Source of the DNA: Gemmatimonadales bacterium UBA2975
GTDB taxonomy: Bacteria; Gemmatimonadota; Gemmatimonadetes; Longimicrobiales; Gaopeijiaceae
NCBI GenBank assembly: GCA_002348265.1
Contig: DEAT01000012.1
Coordinates: forward strand, 1 to 64,000
Direction of reading: 5' to 3'
DNA: 64,000 bases
In this document: piece after piece, positions 34,028-41,603 of the stretch
Numbering within the stretch: the first letter of the stretch is position 1
How the letters are laid out: every line of letters begins with the position of its first letter
Notes under the pieces: generated by a model
What the model was told of the DNA's origin: nothing
Database searches by the model: none
Seen by the model: only the letters and a program-made list of their open reading frames with translations
Translations under genes and position numbers: made by a program

Positions 34028-34633
34028 TCATCTAGCGTAGAACTCGATGATTGCCCGGTCGTCCACGATAAATGGGACATCAGCCCGGAGCGGTTCTGAC
34101 TGAATCCTGAACAAGAAACCGTCGTCTGTTCGGGTGATGTAGGACGGCAGTTGGACTTGAGGAGGCCGTTGCACTGACTCAAGAACCTGAACGTTCTCCC
34201 TCATCTTGTGAGCCAACTCAACGGTCTGACCGACCGACAGGGAGTAGCCCGGTCGGTCTACTCGTGTACCATCGACCAAAATGTGGCCATGGCTGACCAG
34301 TTGGCGAGCCGCTCGCTCAGTAACCGCCATCCCCGACCGAAACACAGAGTTCGATAAACGCTTTTCTAGGGCTCTGAAGAGCGCATCACCAGTTACCCCA
34401 TCGTCGTGTGCGGCATCTCGGAAATACCGACGCATCTGTCGCTCCGAGAGGTTGTAATTAAGCTTGACTTTCTGCTTCTCTTCCAACCGGCGGCGGTACT
34501 CGCTCACCTTACGGCGCTGCCGCGTCTGTCCATGCTGACCGGGAGGATAGGGCCTACGATCGGTCCTTTTTCTCGTCAGGCCGGGAATATCAGTGCCCAG
34601 GCGGCGAATCTTTTTCAGTCGTGGCTCAGACAT
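34028..34633 (-). CDS. rpsD: Ribosomal protein S4, cysteine-free divergent paralogue, stand-alone
   Basis: 201 residues from the ATG at 34633 (MSEPRLKKIRRLG). It has the S4 N-terminal pattern with RPYPPGQHGQ (about 28-37) and the S4 RNA-binding domain (ARQLVSHGHILVDGTRVD, about 100-117), and ends IIEFYAR like other S4 proteins. It lacks the N-terminal RYxGP, all four zinc-ligand cysteines of the C+ form, and the usual RLDNVVYRLG, which reads RLSNSVFRSG. No other ribosomal gene is near. It overlaps by 8 nt a small Cys-rich gene preceded by a Fur-type box. It may be a second copy used under metal limitation (inference); the main rpsD would be elsewhere. Confidence 0.85.
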   Translation of the reverse strand: MSEPRLKKIRRLGTDIPGLTRKRTDRRPYPPGQHGQTRQRRKVSEYRRRLEEKQKVKLNYNLSERQMRRYFRDAAHDDGVTGDALFRALEKRLSNSVFRSGMAVTERAARQLVSHGHILVDGTRVDRPGYSLSVGQTVELAHKMRENVQVLESVQRPPQVQLPSYITRTDDGFLFRIQSEPLRADVPFIVDDRAIIEFYAR

Positions 34634-35015
34634 AGTCACAATTAGCTGTAAGGGGCGGGCCTGAGTACGAAAGGCCTTCGGAGAATTCTTCACCTAGCTC
34701 CTCAAACGCATCGTCGACCAAACGGGCTAGATCGAAAAGCTCTTCCGCAGAGAAGGCAAACGCCGCTGGTTGATCCAAAACCAGAAGATACGGCCGGGCG
34801 TCAGTCGTTGTAACCGACGTCGCTATCAGGCTGTGAACTGCATCACGGACCTCGCAGAACGACCCCGCATCAACATTGATTACGGCATTGCCGTACGCGA
34901 TTTCCACGTCCCCGCAACAACCACAGCGAGTAATCGCACCGGATTTACAGGATGATAAGGCTCGGGTCCCACTAGGAGCTGGAATGCGTTGAGTAGGTAG
35001 CATTTTATTGTCCAT
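34626..35015 (-). CDS. Small cysteine-rich cytosolic protein of unknown function, Fur-box controlled
   Basis: 129 residues, no signal peptide or membrane segment. The N-terminal half holds a cysteine cluster SCKSGAITRCGCCGDVEIAYGN (cysteines near 23, 31, 33 and 34) and another cysteine near 54; the C-terminal half is acidic (DLARLVDDAFEELGEEFSEG). The cluster could bind Zn, Fe or Fe-S. I do not recognise it with certainty; it resembles small proteins seen near imelysin/TonB iron loci. The ATG at 35015 is only 4 nt from the Fur-type box; another Met is at 35003. It overlaps the S4 paralogue by 8 nt, implying joint expression. Confidence 0.6.
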   Translation of the reverse strand: MDNKMLPTQRIPAPSGTRALSSCKSGAITRCGCCGDVEIAYGNAVINVDAGSFCEVRDAVHSLIATSVTTTDARPYLLVLDQPAAFAFSAEELFDLARLVDDAFEELGEEFSEGLSYSGPPLTANCDYV

Positions 35016-35019
35016 AATC

Positions 35020-35040
35020 TGAGAATGAAAACCATTCTCA
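35020..35040. promoter_or_regulatory. Fur-type operator upstream of the Cys-rich protein and S4 paralogue
   Basis: The 19-mer GAGAATGAAAACCATTCTC (35021-35039) has the 7-5-7 layout of the classical Fur box and matches the E. coli consensus at 15 of 19 positions by eye. With one more matching base on each side the arms are 8 bp. It lies just downstream of a predicted promoter on the minus strand and 4 nt before the ATG, a position suited to repression. Confidence 0.75.
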
Positions 35041-35058
35041 TATGATTTAGGGGATCAG

Positions 35059-35087
35059 ATCCTACCTATTCGCGCAATCGAGGTCAA
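35059..35087 (-). promoter_or_regulatory. Predicted sigma70-type promoter for the Cys-rich/S4 transcript
   Basis: On the minus strand TTGACC (35087-35082) and TAGGAT (35064-35059) are separated by 17 nt. The implied start of transcription is near 35052, placing the Fur-type box at about +12 to +32. No experiment supports it; the spacing and hexamers are good. Confidence 0.5.
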
Positions 35088-35248
35088 CAAGCCAAATAAA
35101 TCCGGTAGAGCAGCCACCAACCAACCTAGGATTGTTTATGGACTCGACTGCTGCGTTACTCGATCTAGGGATACCTCAAAGAACGGATTTCGCAGACATG
35201 AAGAATTGACAAATCGATTTATCCGCTTCGCTGGAATTGCGGAATGGA

Positions 35249-36196
35249 CTACGGGGCAGCCTTCCGGAACCAGGCCATGAAACGAGAGAGCCCTTCTGGG
35301 AAGCGAGTTTTGGGTCGATACCCCAAAACCGCATTGGAATGAGTCAGGTCAGCTCGAGTTGAATGAACATCAGCCGCGTGGGGCTGCAGTCTCTTTACCG
35401 CAGGTAACAAACCCATCTCCCTCCCAAGCGCATCTACTAGTTCCCGCAATAGCACAGTTTCGCCCGCACCAACGTTGAAAACGTCAAAGGTTCCTTTTTC
35501 GGCCCAGTCCAGAGCACAACGGACTGAATCCACTACATCATCGATGAAGGTATAGTCACGACCACTGCTGCCATCCCCAAAAAGTGGAAGTTGCTCGCCG
35601 CTACAGAGGAGGCGAGCGAACTTGTGGAGAGCCAAATCCGGTCTCTGTCGGGGACCATACGCGCTGAAAATGCGTAGGCAAGCTACACCCAGCCCCCTAG
35701 TGCGAGTCGCGGCCTCCAGCATCGTTTCTCCTAATCGTTTTGTCTCCGCATAAGGAGAGAGGGTCTGGTCCACTGAGTCGGTTTCTGCGCACGCCTGGTT
35801 CGAATTATTTCCATATACCGACGAGGAGGACGCAAAGATAAGACGAGGGACACGTCTCGTCCGGATCCAATGAAGCACTTTCTGTGTGCCATTTACGTTG
35901 ACGTCGATGTAAGCCCATGGTTCTCGGAGGGATGGCCGGACTCCAGATCGGGCTGCTAGATGTACGACCGCATCTACGGATGGCAGTTCCGAGAGGCAGG
36001 TGGGATCTCTTACATCGCCTTCTACAAACCGGAATGATGTGTAATCACGGGCATTCGCTAGGTTACACAGCTTGGTTTCCGGATCGTAATGGCCCTCCAA
36101 AGAATCCAACGCGACCACGTCGTGCCCGTCGGCGAGAAACGCATCACAGACGTGAGAACCGATAAATCCAGCTCCCCCGGTCACCAGGAGTTTCAT
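35249..36196 (-). CDS. NAD-dependent nucleotide-sugar epimerase/dehydratase
   Basis: 315 residues, extended short-chain dehydrogenase family. TGGAGFIGSH (about 6-15) binds NAD. SSSSVYG (about 124-130) and YAETK (about 148-152) provide the Ser-Tyr-Lys catalytic set, and GRDYTFIDDVVD is the late sugar-nucleotide motif. The GHYDPETK segment after the cofactor loop is similar to UDP-glucuronate 4-epimerases, so a UDP-hexuronate or UDP-hexose is the likely substrate. It is alone, with 207 nt after it and a long 380-nt upstream gap shared with the haem operon. Confidence 0.85.
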   Translation of the reverse strand: MKLLVTGGAGFIGSHVCDAFLADGHDVVALDSLEGHYDPETKLCNLANARDYTSFRFVEGDVRDPTCLSELPSVDAVVHLAARSGVRPSLREPWAYIDVNVNGTQKVLHWIRTRRVPRLIFASSSSVYGNNSNQACAETDSVDQTLSPYAETKRLGETMLEAATRTRGLGVACLRIFSAYGPRQRPDLALHKFARLLCSGEQLPLFGDGSSGRDYTFIDDVVDSVRCALDWAEKGTFDVFNVGAGETVLLRELVDALGREMGLLPAVKRLQPHAADVHSTRADLTHSNAVLGYRPKTRFPEGLSRFMAWFRKAAP

Positions 36197-36427
36197 CGCC
36201 CCTCACTCCACCCCAAGAATCCGGAACAACTGCAGACACGTGCTCAAGTGCTCGAACCCTGAACTAACAACTCGGATTCAACGTCTTCGCACAAAAGAAG
36301 AATGGCATGGCCCTGTGTCACAGATCACTCGTGGACTTTAAAGCTAGGCCCCTGGGGGGGAATACAACCCACTCGGCCCCATCGGCTATGACGAACTCTA
36401 GGGATCTTATCCCTCCCCCAGGGAGCC

Positions 36428-36448
36428 AGTTGAGATTGATTCTCAACT
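36428..36448. promoter_or_regulatory. Fur-type operator upstream of the haem operon
   Basis: The core TTGAGATTGATTCTCAA differs from the perfect box at 33928-33944 at one position, and arms extend to AGTTGAGA and TCTCAACT. It lies 25 nt upstream of the predicted hemB -35 element and about 130 nt before the hemB ATG, so it may act by activation or on another promoter; it could also serve the divergent epimerase. Confidence 0.65.
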
Positions 36449-36472
36449 AAGGGCAACATACCCGAGCCTTCT

Positions 36473-36500
36473 TTGACTCACAAGGGCTAGGTTTTAGATA
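36473..36500 (+). promoter_or_regulatory. Predicted promoter of the haem biosynthesis operon
   Basis: TTGACT (36473-36478) and TAGATA (36495-36500) are 16 nt apart. It would give a leader of about 70 nt before the hemB ATG at 36577. Prediction from hexamers only. Confidence 0.4.
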
Positions 36501-36576
36501 GGCATTTCTACTGATGCCACTCACGGGCTTCCACGTATTGCAGTATAGGCGAGGGATTTCGAGCTTTTCTGTGGCT

Positions 36577-37581
36577 ATGACAATCACACCCAATCCCTCT
36601 ATGCAGATCTCCGCCCGACTTCGTCGGACACGCGGGTCTGAAGGGGTGAGAAAACTCGTCCGCGAGGCAACTCTCACCCCGGCAGATCTTGTATTACCGA
36701 TCTTCGTTTCTGAGGTCGATGAAGAAGTTGTTGAGATTGGGTCTATGCCCGGTGTCTATCGCTGGCCAATCGAGCGAGTCCCAGAGATTGTCGAGTCGGC
36801 GGAAGCGGTTGGAGTAGGAGCCATCCTACTCTTTGGGATCCCTGAGGAGAAGAACCCCGAAGGGCATCAGGCATCCGCGAAAGATGGGATCATTCAGCAG
36901 GCGATTCGAACTATCCGAAATAATGGTTTCAAAGGTGTCGTGATTACCGACGTCTGTCTCTGTGAGTACACTGATCATGGCCATTGCGGGCTCGTAGACC
37001 AAGACGGAACGATCCTCAACGATGCGTCTCTGTCACGCTTAGCCGAGACTGCCATATCTCACGCCGAGGCAGGCGCGGACATCGTCGCCCCGTCGGCGAT
37101 GATGGATGGCCAAGTTGCTGCTATCCGAACCGCACTAGATGCGACTGGATTCATCAATATTCCGATCCTCTCGTATTCGGTGAAATATGCTTCAGCGTAC
37201 TATGGCCCTTTCCGAGAGGCGGCAGACGGAAGTCCCACATTCGGAGATCGCCGTAGTCATCAAATGGATCCCGCCAACGGACGTGAAGCTGAACGTGAGC
37301 ACGAAGCCGACGTGACTGAGGGAGCAGACCTGATCATGGTTAAACCCGGACTTGCCTATCTTGATGTCGTCCGTCGCTCACGAGAAGCGTTCCCCGCGAT
37401 GCCTCTTGTGGCGTACAACGTCAGTGGTGAATACAGCATGGTTAAGGCCGCAGCAGCAAATGGCTGGCTCGACGAACGGGCCATTGTCCTAGAAACACTG
37501 TTCGCTTTCCGAAGAGCAGGTGCCGACCTCGTGATCACCTACCATGCCCTAGACGCCGCTCGCTGGCTTGAGGAGGGATGA
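36577..37581 (+). CDS. hemB: Delta-aminolevulinic acid dehydratase (porphobilinogen synthase)
   Basis: 334 residues from the ATG at 36577; the open frame begins 63 nt earlier but without family similarity, and a later Met at 36601 is also possible. HemB joins two 5-aminolevulinates to porphobilinogen. The zinc-type active site is clear in CLCEYTDHGHCG (about 127-138, three cysteines), with Schiff-base lysines in SYSVKYASAYYGPFR and LIMVKPGLAYLD. RRHQMDPANGREA-like residues bind the allosteric site. It is the first gene of the haem cluster, 50 nt before chdC, and may be governed by the Fur-type box upstream. Confidence 0.96.
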   Translation: MTITPNPSMQISARLRRTRGSEGVRKLVREATLTPADLVLPIFVSEVDEEVVEIGSMPGVYRWPIERVPEIVESAEAVGVGAILLFGIPEEKNPEGHQASAKDGIIQQAIRTIRNNGFKGVVITDVCLCEYTDHGHCGLVDQDGTILNDASLSRLAETAISHAEAGADIVAPSAMMDGQVAAIRTALDATGFINIPILSYSVKYASAYYGPFREAADGSPTFGDRRSHQMDPANGREAEREHEADVTEGADLIMVKPGLAYLDVVRRSREAFPAMPLVAYNVSGEYSMVKAAAANGWLDERAIVLETLFAFRRAGADLVITYHALDAARWLEEG

Positions 37582-37631
37582 CCGTGAGACGCAACTACCG
37601 CTAATCGTCAGCCAAAAAATCGAAGAAAAAT

Positions 37632-38357
37632 ATGAATGAGACCACAAACATGAATGACGACGAAGAGACCCCAATCCTTGGGCACTTCGTCACCTATCGT
37701 TGCACAGACGCATTTTGGGCCCTCGAACCAAAATCCCGTTCGGTCGCAGCACGAGCATGGTTCGAGTTACTTCAAGACTCTGCGGACCGCGCACACCTGT
37801 ACGTGACTCAAGGGATCGAGACCTCCAGCGAAGTCCTAGTCTGGAGCACCGCAGATGCAAGCGACCCTGCGAAGCCCGGGACATTCTTTAAACAACGAGC
37901 AGCCTCGGAAAACCTCTACCGCGCCTACTTTCAGCCTTCTGATGTGCTCTGGGGTATGACCCGACCATCCCAATACAGCCGTGCCAAGTCAGCCCAAGAG
38001 ATAGACCCATACGACGACAACGATCGGCAGCCGTACCTGGTCATGTACCCTTTCACTAAGACAGCGGACTGGTACCTCTTCGGACGCGAAACTCGTCAGG
38101 GGATGATGAACGAGCACATCCGAATCGGCAAGCAATACCGTGAAATCAAGCAATTGCTTCTTTACTCGTTCGGTCTTCAGGACCAAGAGTTCGTAGTAAC
38201 ATATGAGACCGACGATCTCGAAATGTTTTCCAAGCTCGTGTATGATCTCCGTGATACCGAAGCACGTCGCTATACCAAGGGGGACACGCCACTGCACACG
38301 GGAGTGCTAACCGACATAGGAACGTGGGCAGACATAGTCTCGGGGGTAACAGGCTAA
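37632..38357 (+). CDS. chdC: Coproheme decarboxylase ChdC (HemQ), chlorite-dismutase family
   Basis: 241 residues. ChdC converts Fe-coproporphyrin III to haem b with hydrogen peroxide, the last step of the coproporphyrin-dependent pathway. The segment YPFTKTADWY (Tyr near 139) matches the catalytic-tyrosine motif, and MMNEHIRIGKQY (His near 162) the proximal haem ligand. The GLQDQEFVVTYETDD segment contains the expected distal residue region. The GLxD end of the ferredoxin-like fold is present. Position between hemB and hemA, with cpfC and cgoX in the same cluster and no hemF/hemN, supports ChdC over a chlorite dismutase. A second Met at residue 7 is an alternative start. Confidence 0.93.
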   Translation: MNETTNMNDDEETPILGHFVTYRCTDAFWALEPKSRSVAARAWFELLQDSADRAHLYVTQGIETSSEVLVWSTADASDPAKPGTFFKQRAASENLYRAYFQPSDVLWGMTRPSQYSRAKSAQEIDPYDDNDRQPYLVMYPFTKTADWYLFGRETRQGMMNEHIRIGKQYREIKQLLLYSFGLQDQEFVVTYETDDLEMFSKLVYDLRDTEARRYTKGDTPLHTGVLTDIGTWADIVSGVTG

Positions 38358-38359
38358 AT

Positions 38360-39835
38360 ATGTCGGCTCCGGGGGTCTTTGTTGTTGGCACGAGTCACGC
38401 AGTCGCGTCGGCCGAAGCCAGAGAGCACCTCCACCTAGAACCGTCTGAGATCCTCGAAGCCCTTACGCCAGTGCTTCTGCGGAGCGACCTACTCATTGAA
38501 GCTCTCCCACTCGTTACATGTGGGCGGCTTGAATTGTACGGCGTTTCTAATCGGCCGGTTCGAGCAGCCCAGACCCTCAATCGCCTAGTAGCCACGCAAA
38601 CCGGCTTCAATCGAACCGAGCTTAGCAACAATACGTTTCAACTTCAGGGGAGAGAGGCGGTTCAGCACCTGCTAAGAGTCTCTGCAGGCCTAGACTCAGT
38701 CGTCCATGGGGAAGCGCAGATCCTCGGCCAGGTGCGGAGCGCCGCGCACGACCCTAGGGGCTCGCTCGCTAAAGGTACCGTGCTGCATCGACTATTCGAA
38801 GTAGCGCTGTTAACGGGAAAACGAGTTCGTTCAGAGACAAAAATCGGGCACGGGGCAGCCTCTCTAGCGGGAGCCAGTTTGAAGCTAGTGTACTCTGAGA
38901 TACCCGACCTAGAACGTGCATCTGTCCTAATCGTTGGGGCCGGTGATACTGGTTCACTTGTTGGCCGCCTTCTGGCTAAGCAGGGCGTCGGCAGAATCGT
39001 CATAGCTAACCGCACGCTAGAGACGGCACATGCAGTAGCTTCCTCATTAGGCGCTGCAGCCGTGCCACTTTCGGAACTTGCTGCGGAGATCGCTAAGGCG
39101 GATCTCGTCGTCGGTGCAGCAGCTGATTCACATCACCTGATCACCCCTGAGTCGGTCCTATCCTATCGGGAGGATAAGCCACTCTGGTTTATCGATCTCG
39201 CACACCCGCGCAACGTGCATCCCGACGTCACAAAAATCTCGGGTGTCCGAGTATTCGACCTCGATGCTGTGGCGAAACAGGTGGAGTCAGCTAAAGCAGC
39301 AAGACTTGAACAAACGCCAAAAGCCGAGGCGATTGTGCTAGAAGGTGTGAACCATTTTGAAGAGTGGTTCAGATCTCGCGAAAGCGTCGAAGTCCTCACG
39401 GCACTGCGGAGCCATGTACTCAAGCTGGCTAATGATGAGGCGGAACTGATAACCCGCGGCAGGGGTGACACCGAGAAAGAAGAGGTCCTTCTAATCGCCC
39501 GATCGATCGCCCGCACCCTTCTTCACCAACCAACAGTGGCCCTCCGCTCCGCCGATCTTTCGACTGATGAAGGCCAAAAGCTCCTCCGCTCCGCCCACTC
39601 ATGTCAGCTCCTCGAATTAGCCTATGATGAAGCGGAGCGCCTCACTCACGGCAGGAGTGACGGAGAACGAAAAGACGTTCGCCTTATTGCTGGTGCTATA
39701 GCTCGTGCCCTGCTCCGCCAGCCCGAGATTGAGCTCCCGTCAGAAAACATTTCCAGTGACAGTAGTGGTATGGGACTTCTTGACTCCACCGCTGATGAGA
39801 TGGTAGAACCCGCATCTCAGAGAGCAAAGGACTGA
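38360..39835 (+). CDS. hemA: Glutamyl-tRNA reductase with duplicated C-terminal dimerisation segment
   Basis: 491 residues from the ATG at 38360, 2 nt after the chdC stop; family members are usually 400-460. HemA reduces Glu-tRNA to glutamate-1-semialdehyde. The catalytic-cysteine motif reads VTCGRLELYG (usual TCNR), followed by GLDSVVHGEAQILGQVR and the NADPH fold VLIVGAGDTGSLVGRLL. The C-terminal part holds two tandem copies spaced 64 residues apart, beginning near 354 (LKLANDEAELITRGRGD) and 418 (LELAYDEAERLTHGRSD), each with an IAR-LL-QP motif like the normal dimerisation helix. This explains the extra length. Confidence 0.95.
   Translation: MSAPGVFVVGTSHAVASAEAREHLHLEPSEILEALTPVLLRSDLLIEALPLVTCGRLELYGVSNRPVRAAQTLNRLVATQTGFNRTELSNNTFQLQGREAVQHLLRVSAGLDSVVHGEAQILGQVRSAAHDPRGSLAKGTVLHRLFEVALLTGKRVRSETKIGHGAASLAGASLKLVYSEIPDLERASVLIVGAGDTGSLVGRLLAKQGVGRIVIANRTLETAHAVASSLGAAAVPLSELAAEIAKADLVVGAAADSHHLITPESVLSYREDKPLWFIDLAHPRNVHPDVTKISGVRVFDLDAVAKQVESAKAARLEQTPKAEAIVLEGVNHFEEWFRSRESVEVLTALRSHVLKLANDEAELITRGRGDTEKEEVLLIARSIARTLLHQPTVALRSADLSTDEGQKLLRSAHSCQLLELAYDEAERLTHGRSDGERKDVRLIAGAIARALLRQPEIELPSENISSDSSGMGLLDSTADEMVEPASQRAKD
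39419..39802 (+). repeat. In-gene tandem duplication (2 x 64 codons) in hemA
   Basis: Unit 1 (39419-39610) and unit 2 (39611-39802) encode segments alignable without gaps over about 57 residues with about half identical positions, for example LLIARSIARTLLHQPTV against RLIAGAIARALLRQPEI. Codon use has diverged, so the event is not recent. Confidence 0.85.
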
Positions 39836-39846
39836 CGAACACTCGC

Positions 39847-40827
39847 GTGTCCTCGATAAGGATCGGGACCCGTAACTCCCGGCTAGCACTCGCTCAAGCT
39901 GATTGGGTCTCCTCGGCACTCGCGTCACTGGATGTCGAAACCACGATTGTCGAAATCACAACCTTGGGGGATCGCGTCCGTGACGCTCCGCTAGGTCCGC
40001 ACCTAGGCTCCTCTTTTTTCACCAAAGAGATTGAGTCCGCGCTGCTAAACAACAACATCGATGTCGCGGTCCACTCTTGCAAAGACCTAGCAACGCGCCT
40101 CCCTGATGGCCTCTCCATCGTTGCAGTCCCGGAACGCGAGGACCCCAGGGACGTGGTAGTAACCGGCGGAAACGCGCCGAAGGCATTTGGTGAAGACTCA
40201 TCAGGCCTTAACTCTCCCTTCCGTGTTGGGACATCGAGTCCTCGTCGTAAAGGAATTCTCGCCGTTTTGAGACCTGATTGGACGGTGGTGGACCAGCGAG
40301 GCAATGTCCCTACTAGAGTTGCTGCTGTTGACGACGGGCTCCTTGATGGGGCAGTACTGGCCGCTGCTGGGCTTTCCCGACTTGGGATGCTCGATCGTGC
40401 CGATATAATTTTTGATCCCGCAGACTTGGTACCCGCCGCAGGGCAAGGAGCACTAGCACTTCAATGCCGAACGGGCGACACCCTGGTTTGCGAAAAAATC
40501 GCATTGCTCAATCATCCGATCTCTCACGCAGCCGTTCGCGCGGAGCGCGCCGTTCTCCGAAAGCTGCAGGCCGGATGCCAGGCGCCACTTGGAGTTCATG
40601 CGGCATTACATCAGCTACGGACCGAAGCTCCCGAAGATGTCTCTGTGATTCTTCATTCAGCAGTTGCAACACCTCAAGGGCTAATCCGGAACGAGCTAGA
40701 AGGAAACCTCGCTGACCCCGAAGGGCTCGGAAGCGTGGTAGCGGAAGAAATCGCGTCTATCCTAGGTGTAAGCACACTAGCCGACACCTCCTGGGCTGGC
40801 ATTCCACCTAGGGAAGAAGGGCGATGA
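39847..40827 (+). CDS. hemC: Hydroxymethylbilane synthase (porphobilinogen deaminase)
   Basis: 326 residues from GTG at 39847, which gives the conserved start IRIGTRNSRLALAQADWV. HemC polymerises four porphobilinogens. FTKEIESALL, DVAVHSCKDLATRLP (catalytic Asp region) and GTSSPRRKGIL are present, and the dipyrromethane cofactor cysteine is in LQAGCQAPLGVHA (about 243). It starts 11 nt after hemA and overlaps hemD by 4 nt. Confidence 0.97.
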   Translation: MSSIRIGTRNSRLALAQADWVSSALASLDVETTIVEITTLGDRVRDAPLGPHLGSSFFTKEIESALLNNNIDVAVHSCKDLATRLPDGLSIVAVPEREDPRDVVVTGGNAPKAFGEDSSGLNSPFRVGTSSPRRKGILAVLRPDWTVVDQRGNVPTRVAAVDDGLLDGAVLAAAGLSRLGMLDRADIIFDPADLVPAAGQGALALQCRTGDTLVCEKIALLNHPISHAAVRAERAVLRKLQAGCQAPLGVHAALHQLRTEAPEDVSVILHSAVATPQGLIRNELEGNLADPEGLGSVVAEEIASILGVSTLADTSWAGIPPREEGR

Positions 40828-41603
40828 CACGCTTATCGGGTAAAGTCGTTGCGGTAACTCGTTCGACAGACGATAGATCTCTCGCACCTCTCTTGGCGGC
40901 GGAAGGCGCCCAAGTGGTGCATTGGCCGACTATCAAGATACAGAGCACCTCCGATCCCGAGAGGCTCAAGACCGCACTGGGATCGATCGAATCCTACAAC
41001 TGGATCGTCTTTACAAGTCAGCACAGTGTCGCGTCAGTGATCAGCTTGGTACCTGTTCAGCCCACGGGAATACGAGTCGCAGCCGTCGGAGGCGGAACCG
41101 CTGAGGCGCTTAGCAAACGTCAATGGAGGGCCGATGTAATTGGCGACGGCGGCAGCGCGGATCTCGCTAAAGCAATCAAAAGATCCTATCCCTTGGTTGG
41201 TGTATCGGTCCTCTTTCCAGCCGGGAACTTGGCAGCCCCAACATTGCAGAACAGTCTTGAGGCCGCAGGTGCCGAAGTTACCCGGGTCGAAGCTTATGAA
41301 ACAAAAACGCTCTCGGTCGATCCTACCCGCATACTCAGCGATCTTAACACTGGTGTTGATGTCGTAACGTTCGCGAGTCCGTCAGCAGTAGAAACCATGG
41401 CGAATGCGATGGACGATGGATGGCCGAAGCTTCTTAAGCACTGCAGTGTAGTCGCTATAGGAGCAACGACACGCGATGCTCTCCTCTCTCACGGCGCTTT
41501 GAAAAACGCAGTAACTATGGCAAACCCAGCAACACTCGCGGGCCTAGTTGAGGCTACTGTCTCTTCCTTCATATCCACTCCCATAAGAGAACACGAACAG
41601 TGA
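40824..41603 (+). CDS. hemD: Uroporphyrinogen-III synthase
   Basis: 259 residues. HemD closes and inverts hydroxymethylbilane. This family is poorly conserved; the recognisable parts are AVTRSTDDRSLAPLLAAEGA, the WIVFTSQHSVASVI segment, VAAVGGGTAEALSK and VVTFASPSAVETMA near the C-terminal domain, plus VVAIGATTRDAL. Its place between hemC (ATGA overlap) and hemL (GTGA overlap) supports the call. Confidence 0.92.
   Translation: MTRLSGKVVAVTRSTDDRSLAPLLAAEGAQVVHWPTIKIQSTSDPERLKTALGSIESYNWIVFTSQHSVASVISLVPVQPTGIRVAAVGGGTAEALSKRQWRADVIGDGGSADLAKAIKRSYPLVGVSVLFPAGNLAAPTLQNSLEAAGAEVTRVEAYETKTLSVDPTRILSDLNTGVDVVTFASPSAVETMANAMDDGWPKLLKHCSVVAIGATTRDALLSHGALKNAVTMANPATLAGLVEATVSSFISTPIREHEQ

Larger units (their letters stand above)
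36197..36576. other. Divergent control region between epimerase and hemB
   Basis: 380 nt without a gene. From left to right it holds arms CCCTGGGGG (36350-36358) and CCCCCAGGG (36415-36423), the hairpin AGGGAT-CTT-ATCCCT (36400-36414), the partly competing hairpin TCCCT-CCCCC-AGGGA (36410-36424), a Fur-type box (36428-36448) and a predicted hemB promoter (36473-36500). On the minus strand the hairpins could lie in the epimerase leader. No small reading frame with credible signals was seen. Confidence 0.5.

Noticed and set aside
35138..35209. 23-codon plus-strand frame between the epimerase and Cys-rich genes
   Set aside because: No ribosome site, promoter or recognisable sequence.
33928..36448. 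Reading the three palindromes as Zur rather than Fur operators
   Set aside because: The TGAGAAT-N-ATTCTCA and GAGAATG-N5-CATTCTC patterns match Fur better, and the downstream genes are iron receptor and haem genes; Zur for the S4 copy cannot be fully excluded.
37632..38357. Chlorite dismutase (perchlorate respiration) for the HemQ-family gene
   Set aside because: It lies inside a haem operon, has the coproheme-decarboxylase tyrosine motif, and no perchlorate genes are nearby.
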